From contig NZ_CBFHYF010000005.1 in NCBI RefSeq assembly GCF_965660005.1, positions 1 through 64,000 of the forward strand: a stretch of 64,000 bases of DNA, given 5' to 3'. This DNA comes from Porticoccus sp965660005 (GTDB taxonomy: Bacteria; Pseudomonadota; Gammaproteobacteria; Pseudomonadales; Porticoccaceae). The position numbers and the translations under genes were made by a program. Position 1 is the stretch's first letter. Each line of letters starts with the position of its first letter. Below are positions 50,786-60,312 of this stretch, one piece after another. Under the pieces are notes generated by a model. It saw only the letters and a list, made by a program, of their open reading frames with translations, did no database searches and was not told the DNA's origin.

Positions 50786-51532
50786 ATGACGTATTGCGTT
50801 TCGATAAGATTGAATGAAGGACTGGTTTTCTGTTCTGATTCACGTACCAATGCCGGCCCGGACAGGGTCAGTACCTACAGCAAGCTGCACCGCTTTTCCA
50901 TCCACGGCGATCGCCAGATGATGATGATGTCTGCCGGTAACCTGGCCACCAGTCAGGCCGTGATGGCCCAGATTGAGCGGGATCTCAAAGAGGATGCCGA
51001 ATTTAATTTGCGCAAGGCCTGCTATCTGTCCGAGGTGGCTGATTATATCGGTGAACTGAGCGTCAGGGAGCAAAGCAAATACAAGCAGAACGGGATGAAG
51101 GCCGGTTTCAACGCCGAGGCAACCTTTATTCTGGGTGGACAAATCAAGGGAGTGGATACCGAGCTTTACATGATATACCCCGAGGGCAACCACATTACCT
51201 CCTCGGAACAGTATCCGTTTTTGCAGATTGGTGAAACCAAATACGGCAAACCGATACTGGACCGGATTGTCCGTCCCGAAACACCCCATGAGACGGCCAT
51301 GCGCTGTGCCCTGGTGTCACTGGATTCAACGATGCGCAGTAATGTCACCGTGGGGCCACCCATCGAGCTGCTTTACTACGAGGCAGATAGCCTGAGCAAT
51401 CCAAACAAGTATTATAAGTTTGAGGAAAATGATCCCTACTTGGTCATGTTGCGGCAGAGCTGGGATGAAAATATCCGCAAGGCGTTTAGTGAATTGCCAT
51501 CGTTGAGCCAAGTGTTTGGAGCTGACTTATAA
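50786..51532 (+). CDS. Anbu (proteasome-type protease, ancestral beta subunit)
   Basis: This 248-residue protein belongs to the Anbu family of HslV/20S-like Ntn hydrolases. After Met removal, Thr1 of MTYCVSIRLNEGLVFCSDSRTNAG is the expected nucleophile. Asp17 (CSDSR) and Lys32 (TYSKLHRF) match the proteasome active site. The ATG at 50786 was chosen so that Thr follows the initiator Met; the ATG at 50771 would bury it. Anbu genes occur with alpha-E and ATP-grasp genes, as here, although this copy faces the others and overlaps the peptidase gene by 47 bases at the 3' end. Substrate unknown. Confidence 0.9.
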   Translation: MTYCVSIRLNEGLVFCSDSRTNAGPDRVSTYSKLHRFSIHGDRQMMMMSAGNLATSQAVMAQIERDLKEDAEFNLRKACYLSEVADYIGELSVREQSKYKQNGMKAGFNAEATFILGGQIKGVDTELYMIYPEGNHITSSEQYPFLQIGETKYGKPILDRIVRPETPHETAMRCALVSLDSTMRSNVTVGPPIELLYYEADSLSNPNKYYKFEENDPYLVMLRQSWDENIRKAFSELPSLSQVFGADL

Positions 51533-52529
51533 CCTGGTCAACAAATACCAGCTTGGTTTCTACCTGGTGGTTGATGATAAAAGGATAGGCATCCTGCCGA
51601 CCGACACTCCGGTTGAGTTCGTTCAGAGTAATACTCAGCTGTCGCCAGATATCAATTCGGGTTTGCATATCCATGGCGGAAGGCCCGTGATTGATCACCC
51701 CGTGAGCCGCCGCCGTTTCCAATGCATCATAGACGTGCAAGTAATGCCCCCAGCTTTCGGCCCAGTCTTCTGATGGGTGGGAGCTGGCATAACTGCTGAT
51801 GAAGTGATCGGCCCAATCCGGCGCTGGTCCCTGTGCGTAGTAGTCATCCAGCGCGCTGCGGTAATCCCGGCGTTCATCACCAAAAACATTTCTGAATGCC
51901 TGTTTCATGGTGTTGTCGGGATTCAGTCTTGACCAGTAATAATGGCCTGATTCATGGCGCAGGTGCCCAAGTACGGTGCGATAGGCTTCCTTCATTTCGG
52001 CTTTGACGGTCACTCGGGCGATATCGTCTGCCTCCATCACGTTGATCGTAATGACCCCGCCAAGATAGCCGGTGGTGACAAAGGTTTCCGCAAAAAGTGG
52101 CTGTGTACGGCCATCCTCAATAAAATCCAGGAGCAGGCCCCGCTGGGGATCTGACCAACCATTTTCGAGGGGCAATCCCAGCTGCATCAAGGTGAAGATC
52201 AGGCGTTTTTTGCCCTGTTCCAGGCGGAACCAGCGAGCCTTGTTTTCAGGCTGGCTCTGATTGGGGATGGTGCGGTTGAATTGACAAGCGAGACAAAGTG
52301 GGTGGTCACTTTCTTTGGAGCACAGCCAATTGCAGACGCCAAATTCTGTTTTGTTGCTACAGAAGCGGAACAACCGTTGGTCGCTGGCCTCGAATAAGTG
52401 GTCATGTACAGCGGTCAGTGACCGCATGTCCATATTGCCTGGGTCAAAACCCAGATCGGTTTTGCAGTACAGGCACTGGCGACTTTCAAAAAAAACCTGA
52501 TTACCGCAGTGGCAGAAAAATTTCTTCAT
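51486..52529 (-). CDS. Putative zinc-binding metallopeptidase (Peptidase_Mx/COG4307-like)
   Basis: This 347-residue protein begins with a zinc-ribbon (Cys6, Cys8, Cys19, Cys22 in FCHCGN and CLYC) and a second cysteine group (Cys57-Cys82). A metallopeptidase domain follows, with GHLRHESGHYYW (HExGH at residues 192-196) and a downstream acidic/His segment PSEDWAESWGHYLHVYDALETA. The family is predicted to cleave peptides, but no member's substrate is known to me. It overlaps the alpha-E gene by four bases (ATGA) and is the last gene of that operon. Confidence 0.85.
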   Translation of the reverse strand: MKKFFCHCGNQVFFESRQCLYCKTDLGFDPGNMDMRSLTAVHDHLFEASDQRLFRFCSNKTEFGVCNWLCSKESDHPLCLACQFNRTIPNQSQPENKARWFRLEQGKKRLIFTLMQLGLPLENGWSDPQRGLLLDFIEDGRTQPLFAETFVTTGYLGGVITINVMEADDIARVTVKAEMKEAYRTVLGHLRHESGHYYWSRLNPDNTMKQAFRNVFGDERRDYRSALDDYYAQGPAPDWADHFISSYASSHPSEDWAESWGHYLHVYDALETAAAHGVINHGPSAMDMQTRIDIWRQLSITLNELNRSVGRQDAYPFIINHQVETKLVFVDQVISQLQTLGSTMAIH

Positions 52530-53443
52530 GATTGCATGGGCAAAAACCAGGCTTTATTGATGGCATCATCAAGTTGGTTGAGTGATATTTGCAGCTGATC
52601 GATAAATTGGTGCAGTTGCTCCAGGGTCATACTTTCCGCATCAAACCGGGTCAGTTTTCGCCGTGCCGATTCCACTATCTGAATCGCATCGCTATTGTTG
52701 CTCAGTGGCTGGAGTTCTTCAAGGATTCCGGTCAGGCAAAAGAAGACGGTACGGGGGAGTCTGGACTCCTTGAAAATAAAGTTGATGACAGCATTCGGCC
52801 CCACCAGTGGACCGATTTTTTGACGGTAGGCACTCATCGCCGAGAGGGACTTCAGCATGCTGCCCCAAAGCAAGGGGTCGATCGCCTGGTTGGCGCCAGC
52901 ACCGACGTCGATGATGCGACTGCTCATGTCCGCGCGCTCCAGCAGATGCCCCAGTTTTATAAAACGGTGGGAGTGTTCCCGGTAAAGCGTGGTCATCAGC
53001 AGGCCGTTGATCATCTGGCAGCGCGAAATAATCTGTTCCAGAAACTCATAGCGGTGACGCCGGCCAATCGACTTTTCTGCCGTCTCCTGCGTGTAAATAA
53101 ACAGTTCGTTGACATGCTCCCAGGTTTCTTCCGGCAGAGCATCGCGGGTCGTGCGAACATTTTCCCGGGCCGCCTTTACCGAGCGGCTGATACTGGAATA
53201 GTTTTCCTGGTCCGCAATCAGAAAGCGGAGGACATTCTGTTCATTAAAAGCGCGAAACTGCTTTGTATAAACCGGCTCTGCGTCCAGTATTTGTATTAAT
53301 ATTTCCCAGCCAACCTGGGTATCACGAGGCAGGTCCATTATCAGGTGGGTGTAGGCATTGGTTACTCTGGCGGTATTCTCGGCGCGCTCCAGATAGCGGG
53401 CCATCCAGTAGAGTCGTTCGGCAACACGGGATAGCATGGTCAT
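52526..53443 (-). CDS. Alpha-E domain protein
   Basis: A 305-residue, almost wholly helical protein of the alpha-E family (COG2307). MTMLSRVAERLYWMARYLERAENTARVTNAYTHLIMDLP is the diagnostic N-terminus, and RRHRYEFLEQIISRCQMINGLL and FIKLGHLLERADMSSRIIDVG follow. Conserved Glu/Arg/His residues suggest a catalytic or binding pocket. It always accompanies circularly permuted ATP-grasp proteins and overlaps that gene here by one base. Function unknown. Confidence 0.9.
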   Translation of the reverse strand: MTMLSRVAERLYWMARYLERAENTARVTNAYTHLIMDLPRDTQVGWEILIQILDAEPVYTKQFRAFNEQNVLRFLIADQENYSSISRSVKAARENVRTTRDALPEETWEHVNELFIYTQETAEKSIGRRHRYEFLEQIISRCQMINGLLMTTLYREHSHRFIKLGHLLERADMSSRIIDVGAGANQAIDPLLWGSMLKSLSAMSAYRQKIGPLVGPNAVINFIFKESRLPRTVFFCLTGILEELQPLSNNSDAIQIVESARRKLTRFDAESMTLEQLHQFIDQLQISLNQLDDAINKAWFLPMQS

Positions 53444-54888
53444 CAGTGTCCCTCCACAATCCAGGTATCTTTGCTGCCGCCACCCTGGGAGGAGTTCACC
53501 ACGAGAGAGCCCTTTACCATCGCAACTCTTGTTAATCCCCCAGGCGTTACCCAGGTATCTTTGCCCTGCAGAATAAAAGGACGCAGATCCAGGTGGCGCG
53601 GTTCCACAGTGTGGTCGATATAAGTCGGCGCAGTCGACAATGACAGAGTGGGCTGAGCAATATAGTTGCGGGGATTGTTCTCGATCAGAGAGGCAAACTC
53701 CCTGCGTGTCTGGGCGCTGGCATGGGGGCCAACCATGATGCCGTAGCCTCCGGATTCATTGGCGGGCTTGACCACCAGTTTGTCGAGATTTGCCAACACA
53801 TACTCGCGATCTTTTTCAATCATGCAAAGGTAGGTTTTTACGCTATCGATCAGGGGCTCCTGTCTGAGGTAATAGCGGATCATGTCGGGGACATAGGCAT
53901 AGATAACCTTGTCATCGGCCACGCCGCTTCCCGGGGCGTTGGCAATGGCAATATTGCCTGCCTTCCAGGCTCGCATGATGCCGGGAACCCCCAGCATGGA
54001 GTCCTCACGAAAGGCCTCGGGATCAATGAAATCTTCATCTATGCGTCGATAGACCACGTCCACCATGACGGGTCCATCAACGGTGCGCATATAGACACAG
54101 TCGTCGTCACCGGTGTGCAGATCGCTGCCTTCCACCAGTTCAGCGCCCATGCTCTGGGCAAGAAATGCATGTTCAAAATAGGCTGAGTTATAGATGCCAG
54201 GTGTCAAAACTACAATGCATGGCTTGCCCGTTTGGCGAGGAGAGAGCGAAGCGAGGGTTTGATAGAGCCTGGACGGATAGTCATCGACTGGCTGGATGCT
54301 GTAGTTTTCAAAGAGTTCTGGCAAAACCCGTTTGGTGATTTCCCTGTTTTCGAGCATATAGGATACCCCGGAGGGCACCCGCAGGTTGTCTTCCAGTACA
54401 TAAAACTTTCCGTTGCTGTTGCGCACCAAATCGGAGCCGCAGATATGAGCCCATGCGCCATAACGAGGCGAAACGCCGGCGCACTGGGGTTTGTAATTGG
54501 AAGACTCCAATACAATTTCTGCCGGAACCAATTTGTCGGCGAGGATTTTCTGCCGGTTATAAATATCGTCAATAAAGCAGTTGAGGGCCCGGGTTCGCTG
54601 TTGTAAGCCAAGACTGACTTTTGACCACTCTTTTGCAGTGATGGCACGGGGGATGATGTCAAATGGCCAGTTTCGGTCAATGTTGCCGCCCTCTGTGTAA
54701 ACAGTAAAGGAGATGCCCATATCCCTGATTGCCAACTCTGCGGCAGAGCGGCGTTCATTAATCTCCTCTTCCGGCAGGCTCTGCAGAAATTTGATGATGC
54801 CCCGTGCGGCAACTCTTGGATTTCCCGAGCTGGACAGTAGCTCGTCATAAAACAAGCTGGAGTTATAGCTTTGCCAGGTTTTATTCAT
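53443..54888 (-). CDS. Circularly permuted ATP-grasp ligase-like protein
   Basis: This 481-residue protein belongs to the circularly permuted ATP-grasp group (COG2308). The core segments are visible: FYVLEDNLRVPSGVSYMLENR, VDVVYRRIDEDFIDP, LVVKPANESGGYGIMVGP and RHLDLRPFILQG. ATP-grasp enzymes join a carboxylate to an amine or thiol; members of this group are predicted to form peptide-like bonds in an unidentified metabolite or protein tag. It is the first gene of a tight operon with alpha-E and the zinc peptidase. AGGAGGT lies about 12 bases before the ATG. Confidence 0.9.
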   Translation of the reverse strand: MNKTWQSYNSSLFYDELLSSSGNPRVAARGIIKFLQSLPEEEINERRSAAELAIRDMGISFTVYTEGGNIDRNWPFDIIPRAITAKEWSKVSLGLQQRTRALNCFIDDIYNRQKILADKLVPAEIVLESSNYKPQCAGVSPRYGAWAHICGSDLVRNSNGKFYVLEDNLRVPSGVSYMLENREITKRVLPELFENYSIQPVDDYPSRLYQTLASLSPRQTGKPCIVVLTPGIYNSAYFEHAFLAQSMGAELVEGSDLHTGDDDCVYMRTVDGPVMVDVVYRRIDEDFIDPEAFREDSMLGVPGIMRAWKAGNIAIANAPGSGVADDKVIYAYVPDMIRYYLRQEPLIDSVKTYLCMIEKDREYVLANLDKLVVKPANESGGYGIMVGPHASAQTRREFASLIENNPRNYIAQPTLSLSTAPTYIDHTVEPRHLDLRPFILQGKDTWVTPGGLTRVAMVKGSLVVNSSQGGGSKDTWIVEGH

Positions 54889-55084
54889 AAATTGTCACGC
54901 ACCTCCTGTTGTGGCGGATCAGCCATCCCGAAAGCGGCCCAATTAATGACAAGTTAGCAATCGCTATGCCAACAACCGCCACTGGAGAGAACAGGCAGTA
55001 ACCCTGTCCCGAAAAACGGTTGTCGGGCCCACCTTGATCAGGGTAGGCCACACTGTTGTGCTTGTGTCGCGCATCCGCCTCTGG

Positions 55085-56485
55085 TTAGGCTCGATCGCTG
55101 AGCTGCCTGGTTGCAAACTTGACGGCACGTTTTACCTGTTCGGGCGCTGTGCCGCCAATGTGGTTTCTGACGGCGACGGAGCCTTCTAGCGTCAATACCT
55201 CGAAAATATCTGCTTCAATAACGTTTGAGAATTGCTGCAGTTCTTCCAGTGTCATATCCGAGAGATCCTTATTTACGGCAATGCCAAATGCCACAGACTT
55301 ACCGACAATTTCATGGGAGTCACGAAAGGGTATCCCCTTGCGAACCAGATAGTCGGCAAGATCGGTGGCAGTTGAAAAGCCACGTCTTGCAGCTTCACGC
55401 ATGGCCTCCTTTTTCGGTTGAATGGCGGGAATCATGTCGGCAAAAGCCCGCAGGCAATCCTTGACGGTATCGACGCTGTCAAACAGCGGTTCCTTGTCTT
55501 CCTGATTATCCTTATTGTAGGCCAGTGGTTGGGATTTCATCAGGGTCAACAGCGCAACCAGGTGGCCGTTAACCCGGCCCGTTTTACCCCGGACCAGTTC
55601 GGGAACATCGGGGTTTTTTTTCTGCGGCATGATGGAGGAGCCCGTGCAGAAACGATCCGGCAACTCAATAAAATTGAACTGCGCGGAGGTCCACAGAATC
55701 AATTCTTCGGAAGCGCGGGACAGGTGTGTGAGCAAAATACTCGCAAACGCACAAAATTCGATGGCGAAGTCCCTGTCGCTTACGGAGTCCAGTGAGTTGC
55801 GGGTAGGACCGTCAAAGCCCAGTAATTCTGCGGTCATTTGACGATCAATGGGATAGGTGGTTCCTGCCAGGGCCGCGGCACCCAGCGGCGACTGATTGAG
55901 GCGTTTTCTGCAATCGAGCAATCGGCCGTAATCGCGTTCCAGCATTTCAAACCAAGCCATCAGATGGTGCCCGAATGTCACCGGCTGCGCTGTCTGCAAG
56001 TGGGTAAATCCCGGCATGATGGTGTCTGCCTGTGCTTGTGCCAGCTCCAGAATGCCCTGTTGCAGCCGAGTCAATTCCACGCCGATTGCGTCAATTTCAT
56101 GTCTTAACCAGAGTCTGATATCCGTGGCCACCTGATCATTTCTCGAGCGTCCGGTATGGAGTTTTTTGCCCGTAATGCCGATCTGTGAAGTGAGCGCTGC
56201 CTCCACATTCATATGGACATCTTCCAGTGCCAGGCTCCACTCAAATGTACCGTTTTCAATATCAGTCAAAATCTCTGTCAAGCCAGTCTTGATTGAGTCA
56301 AGCTCACTTTCATCGAGCACCCCGATGCTGGTCAACATGGTGGCGTGGGCAATGGAACCCTGAATATCCTGTGGCGCAAGTCGCTGGTCGAAGTTGACAG
56401 AGGCTGTAAACCTGGCTACGAATTCATCTGTGGCCTCATTGAAGCGGCCGCCCCAGGATAGATTGGTGTCTTTTGAGTTGCTCAT
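55085..56485 (-). CDS. argH: Argininosuccinate lyase
   Basis: ArgH (466 residues) splits argininosuccinate into arginine and fumarate. The fumarase-superfamily signature GSSIMPQKKNPDVPELVRGKTGRV holds the catalytic Ser, and KKLHTGRSRNDQVATD is the substrate loop. It is divergent from algZ with about 100 bases between, the order known from Pseudomonas. The gap 54889-55084 before it holds no gene I can see. Confidence 0.97.
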   Translation of the reverse strand: MSNSKDTNLSWGGRFNEATDEFVARFTASVNFDQRLAPQDIQGSIAHATMLTSIGVLDESELDSIKTGLTEILTDIENGTFEWSLALEDVHMNVEAALTSQIGITGKKLHTGRSRNDQVATDIRLWLRHEIDAIGVELTRLQQGILELAQAQADTIMPGFTHLQTAQPVTFGHHLMAWFEMLERDYGRLLDCRKRLNQSPLGAAALAGTTYPIDRQMTAELLGFDGPTRNSLDSVSDRDFAIEFCAFASILLTHLSRASEELILWTSAQFNFIELPDRFCTGSSIMPQKKNPDVPELVRGKTGRVNGHLVALLTLMKSQPLAYNKDNQEDKEPLFDSVDTVKDCLRAFADMIPAIQPKKEAMREAARRGFSTATDLADYLVRKGIPFRDSHEIVGKSVAFGIAVNKDLSDMTLEELQQFSNVIEADIFEVLTLEGSVAVRNHIGGTAPEQVKRAVKFATRQLSDRA

Positions 56486-56585
56486 CGGTAAACTGAACCT
56501 TTATAACTTGTCGGACCACAGATAAAGTGCTGCGGGTGCGGGAAAAGCCTGATTATAGCAAAGCCGAGTCAAACAGGATGGGTGG

Positions 56586-57671
56586 ATGTTAATGGGAATC
56601 ATGGAGCGGTGGAAAGTGAGCAAACCCAGGCCTGCCCAGTTATTTCTTCGGGAGGGGGACACTTTTCTGCCGAATTTTTGCCGCGGCCAGGGGTTGTTGG
56701 CGGTGATTGTTATATCGGAACTGCTGGCGTTGTTGATCAGTGTTGCCGACAGTGGGCTGCAAAATTTCGACTGGGTCAAGTTGGCCAGGGTTTCCTTGCT
56801 CTCCCTGTGGATAGCCCTGCTCAGTGCGGTCGTGCTCTGTTTCGTCAATCGACTGCTGTCCGGTGTCCGGCTGGTGACCGCAGCAACCCTCTCTTTTCTG
56901 CTGATTCTGATCGTCACCCTGTTTTGTGGCGCAGTATCCGAAGGCATTATGTGGTGGTATTCAGCGCCTTTGGCAGAGCGCACTTACAATATCTGGAACA
57001 TTGCCGAGTATTTGCTTCTGGCTGCGATTCCTGCCGGCATTCTGCTTCGCTACCTGTACCTTCAACAGCAGTTGCGGTTGTGCCAGCGGGCTGAACTGGA
57101 GGCGCGGATTCAGGCATTGCAATCGAGAATCCGTCCGCATTTTCTGTTTAACAGCATGAATATGATTGCCAGTCTGATCGGTTCCGATCCGGAAAAAGCT
57201 GAGCGCGTCGTCGAGGACATGTCAGACCTTTTCTGCTATGCCCTGACAGATGCACAAACACTGGTTCCTTTGCGCGAGGAGCTATCTCTCTGCCGCCGTT
57301 ACATGGCTCTGGAAAAACTGCGACTGGGCGATCGGCTTTCGGCGCGATGGGAAATTGGCGATTATGGGGAAGGGGTGCATATTCCCTGCCTGATCCTTCA
57401 GCCCGTTCTGGAGAATGCAATTTACCACGGTATTCAACTGTTGCAGGAGGGGGGTGAAATTACCATTTCAGTCCGGCGAATCCAGGATCGGATTGAGATT
57501 GTGGTATCGAACCCTTTGCATCGTGCGCTCCAGCAGCACCGGGGTAATAAAATGGCATTGCAGAACGTCCGACAACGCCTGCAGGCACACTTTGGTTCAG
57601 GGGCGAGAGTCACTGCGGAACCCAGTGAAAGTTGCTATATTACCCGCATTAGCTACCCAGTTGGATGGTAG
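56586..57671 (+). CDS. algZ: AlgZ/FimS-type sensor histidine kinase
   Basis: A 361-residue membrane kinase of the LytS-like His_kinase family. Four predicted membrane helices (residues ~35-160) are followed by the phosphoacceptor region ALQSRIRPHFLFNSMNMIASLIG and an ATP-binding domain with LQPVLENAIYHGIQ. The start is ambiguous between ATGs at 56586, 56592 and 56601; the first has AGGATGG upstream. It precedes algR by eight bases and lies between argH and hemC. The pair regulates alginate and twitching in Pseudomonas; its targets here are unknown. Confidence 0.88.
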   Translation: MLMGIMERWKVSKPRPAQLFLREGDTFLPNFCRGQGLLAVIVISELLALLISVADSGLQNFDWVKLARVSLLSLWIALLSAVVLCFVNRLLSGVRLVTAATLSFLLILIVTLFCGAVSEGIMWWYSAPLAERTYNIWNIAEYLLLAAIPAGILLRYLYLQQQLRLCQRAELEARIQALQSRIRPHFLFNSMNMIASLIGSDPEKAERVVEDMSDLFCYALTDAQTLVPLREELSLCRRYMALEKLRLGDRLSARWEIGDYGEGVHIPCLILQPVLENAIYHGIQLLQEGGEITISVRRIQDRIEIVVSNPLHRALQQHRGNKMALQNVRQRLQAHFGSGARVTAEPSESCYITRISYPVGW

Positions 57672-57679
57672 GGCTGTCG

Positions 57680-58417
57680 ATGAGAGTATTGATCGTTGAT
57701 GATGAACCGCTCGCGCGTGACCGTCTGAAGAGAATGTTGTCGGCGATCGGCAGTTGCATGATTGTCGGTGAAGCGGGCAGTGGTGAGCAGGCCCTCAAGG
57801 TAGCCGAGGAATTTGGACCGGATCTGGTGTTCATGGATGTGCGGATGCCTGGGATGGATGGCCTTGCAGCTGCCCAGTACCTGTCGGATTTTGAGCCACC
57901 ACCGGCGGTTATTTTCTGCACAGCCTATGATGATTACGCCGTCGAGGCTTTTTCCTCTCAGGCTATCGGTTATCTGCTCAAACCGATCAAACAGGTGGAC
58001 TTGGAAAACGCCATTCTGCGCACCAAGCGAATCAACAAAGCACAACTAAGCGAGTTGCAGGATGCGCCCATTTTTCAGACCGGTGGCAGGAGCCATATTG
58101 CCGCCAAAAATCGCAGAGGTATCGACCTGGTTGCCATTGCGGATGTGCGGTTGTTTCAGGCAGATCATAAATATGTCACGGCTTATCACACCCAGGGCGA
58201 AGCGCTCCTCGACGAAACGTTGAAAGAGCTTGAGGATGAGTTCGAGAACCGTTTTTTCCGCATCCATCGCAATGCCCTGATTTCAATCCCGCATATTGAA
58301 GGTCTGGAGCGCAATATTGATGGCCAGTTCTTTGCCCGTCTTCAGGGTATGGATATACGTCCACAGGTCAGCAGACGCCATGTGGCCCCATTGCGAAAAT
58401 TGCTTGAGCAGATGTAA
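57680..58417 (+). CDS. algR: AlgR-type LytTR response regulator
   Basis: This 245-residue regulator has a receiver domain (1-~120) with phosphoacceptor Asp in LVFMDVRMPGMDGL and signalling residues in FCTAYDDYAVEAF and YLLKPIKQ. A LytTR DNA-binding domain (about 140-245) contains ADHKYVTAYHTQGEALLDETLKELE and FFRIHRNALISIPHIE. The start ATG 57680 directly begins the receiver strand MRVLIVDDEPLARDRL. Gene context (argH-algZ-algR-hemC) is that of AlgR. Confidence 0.92.
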   Translation: MRVLIVDDEPLARDRLKRMLSAIGSCMIVGEAGSGEQALKVAEEFGPDLVFMDVRMPGMDGLAAAQYLSDFEPPPAVIFCTAYDDYAVEAFSSQAIGYLLKPIKQVDLENAILRTKRINKAQLSELQDAPIFQTGGRSHIAAKNRRGIDLVAIADVRLFQADHKYVTAYHTQGEALLDETLKELEDEFENRFFRIHRNALISIPHIEGLERNIDGQFFARLQGMDIRPQVSRRHVAPLRKLLEQM

Positions 58418-58516
58418 CGCGTCAACTGTATGTGTTCGAAGTTGCCTTGTCCGCTGGCAGAGATCCGGATTCAATCTGTTATGATGCGCCGTTTGCAGTA
58501 AATGGTCGTTACTAAC

Positions 58517-59452
58517 ATGTCAAAACATCTCCGTATTGCAACCCGTAAGAGCCCCCTGGCGCTCTGGCAGGCAGAATATGTCAAGGATCGTCTGCTGGCG
58601 CTCCATTCGGATCTTGCAGTGAGCTTGGTAACCTTTACCACGAAAGGCGACAGAATACTGGATGTGCCATTGGCCAAGGTCGGCGGCAAAGGCCTGTTTG
58701 TCAAAGAGCTGGAAGTGGCCATGCTTGAGGGGCGGGCAGATATCGCGGTGCACTCGATGAAAGATGTGCCCATGGCGTTTCCCGATGGTTTGGGGCTCAG
58801 TGTTATCTGTGAGCGAGAGGATCCCACCGATGCTTTTGTGTCGAATCATTATGCACGGCTGGAAGACATGCCGCCCGGGGCCCGGGTGGGCACGTCGAGT
58901 CTGCGTCGTCAGACCCAGCTTCGGGAAGCATTCCCCGAGTTGTTGGTCGGTGATCTCCGGGGCAATGTCCAGACCCGCCTCGGCAAGCTGGATAGTGGTG
59001 AATTCGATGCGATTTTGCTGGCGACGGCCGGGCTGATACGTCTAAAAATGGAAGCGCGAATCACCCTCCGATTAGCGCCGGAACAGTGTTTGCCAGCGGG
59101 TGGGCAGGGAGCTGTAGGCATTGAAAGTCGTCTTGGCGATGACTGGATTCAGACCTTGCTGAAGCCGTTGCATGATGAGGCTACAGCGGAGTGTGTCATG
59201 GCAGAGCGAGCCATGAACCGGCGCCTGGAAGGTGGCTGCCAGGTGCCGATTGCCTGCTATGCCATTCATCGTGGAGAGGAACAAATCTGGCTGAGGGGCC
59301 TGGTCGGTTCCCCCGATGGAACCCGTATCATCCGTGATGAAATCAGCGGCAGTGTAAACGCTGCCGAAGCGCTGGGTGTGGAGTTGGCAGAGCGTCTGTT
59401 GCAGCGGGGAGCCGGTGTCATCCTCCGAGAAGTCTACAAAGATCAGATGTGA
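58517..59452 (+). CDS. hemC: Hydroxymethylbilane synthase
   Basis: HemC (311 residues) condenses four porphobilinogens. The N-terminus LRIATRKSPLALWQAEYV, the Arg-rich TSSLRRQTQL and the dipyrromethane-cofactor Cys in RRLEGGCQVPIACYA are present. I chose ATG 58517 (MSKHLRIATRKS), which fits the family better than the ATG at 58502. A possible -10 box TATGAT lies at 58480-58485. Confidence 0.96.
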   Translation: MSKHLRIATRKSPLALWQAEYVKDRLLALHSDLAVSLVTFTTKGDRILDVPLAKVGGKGLFVKELEVAMLEGRADIAVHSMKDVPMAFPDGLGLSVICEREDPTDAFVSNHYARLEDMPPGARVGTSSLRRQTQLREAFPELLVGDLRGNVQTRLGKLDSGEFDAILLATAGLIRLKMEARITLRLAPEQCLPAGGQGAVGIESRLGDDWIQTLLKPLHDEATAECVMAERAMNRRLEGGCQVPIACYAIHRGEEQIWLRGLVGSPDGTRIIRDEISGSVNAAEALGVELAERLLQRGAGVILREVYKDQM

Positions 59453-60216
59453 TGACCCGATTGAGTGTATTGCTGGTAAGGCCAGTCCAGGAGCAGGATG
59501 AACTTGTGAAACTGCTGGAGCAAGCAGGGACGCAGGTGTATCGCTGTCCGGTAATGGATATTGAACCTGTATTGTCCCCGGAGGCAAAATCCAGAGTCCT
59601 GGATTTTGATCACTACCAGATAGCGATATTTGTAAGTCGTGTTGCAGCTCGTCTGGGGATGGACTGGTTGGAAAATTACTGGCCAGAGCTGCCAATGGGC
59701 ATCCGTTATTATGCGGTGGGCAAAGCCACAGCAGCAGCGCTTGCGGAACGGGGCGTTCACGCCGAATTGCCCCGGGCGGGGTTCAACAGTGAAGCGCTTC
59801 TGGCTATGCCTTCTCTTCGATCTATTGCCGGTCAGAAAGCACTGATTTTTGCCGGCCAGGGAGGACGGACGCTGTTGGCCCAAGAGCTGCAAAGGCGGGG
59901 TGCGAAAGTAGATCGGTGTGAGTTATACCGTCGTTGTGCAATCGGAGAGCATGCAGTGAAGATTGCGAGCTTGCTGGCACAGAGCAAGCTGGATTTGGTA
60001 GCCGCGCATAGTGGTGAGCTGGTGCATAATCTGCTTGCAGTGGTTCCACAAGCACTCCATGAAACACTCCATCGGCTGCCTATCATTGTGCCGGGTGAGC
60101 GGGTTGCGACAATTGCGACAGACCTCTCGTTTAGTCAGGTTTTAAAAGCGCCATCCGCGGCGCCTGAGGACATGGTTTCGACTATCCTTGAGTGGTACAG
60201 TAATAAAAAAATCTAG
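59452..60216 (+). CDS. hemD: Uroporphyrinogen-III synthase
   Basis: HemD (254 residues) closes hydroxymethylbilane to uroporphyrinogen III. Sequence conservation is low, as usual, but the two-lobed pattern is visible: RLSVLLVRPVQEQDELVKLLEQAG, IAIFVSRVAARLG, YYAVGKATAAALAERG and LIFAGQGGRTLLAQELQRRGAKVDRCELYRR. The ATG overlaps the hemC stop by one base. Confidence 0.93.
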   Translation: MTRLSVLLVRPVQEQDELVKLLEQAGTQVYRCPVMDIEPVLSPEAKSRVLDFDHYQIAIFVSRVAARLGMDWLENYWPELPMGIRYYAVGKATAAALAERGVHAELPRAGFNSEALLAMPSLRSIAGQKALIFAGQGGRTLLAQELQRRGAKVDRCELYRRCAIGEHAVKIASLLAQSKLDLVAAHSGELVHNLLAVVPQALHETLHRLPIIVPGERVATIATDLSFSQVLKAPSAAPEDMVSTILEWYSNKKI

Positions 60217-60312
60217 ATCTGGGTTGCAGATGGCAGTTAACTGCATCGTCGGCGCTGAAGCCGAAACCAATGGTAAAATTATCTGAAATCACCATCGCCA
60301 GGAATCGAGTCA

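Noticed and set aside
54990..55045. CCCGA/TCGGG inverted repeat between the ATP-grasp gene and argH
   Set aside because: The stem is short and no T-run follows; not convincing as terminator or operator.
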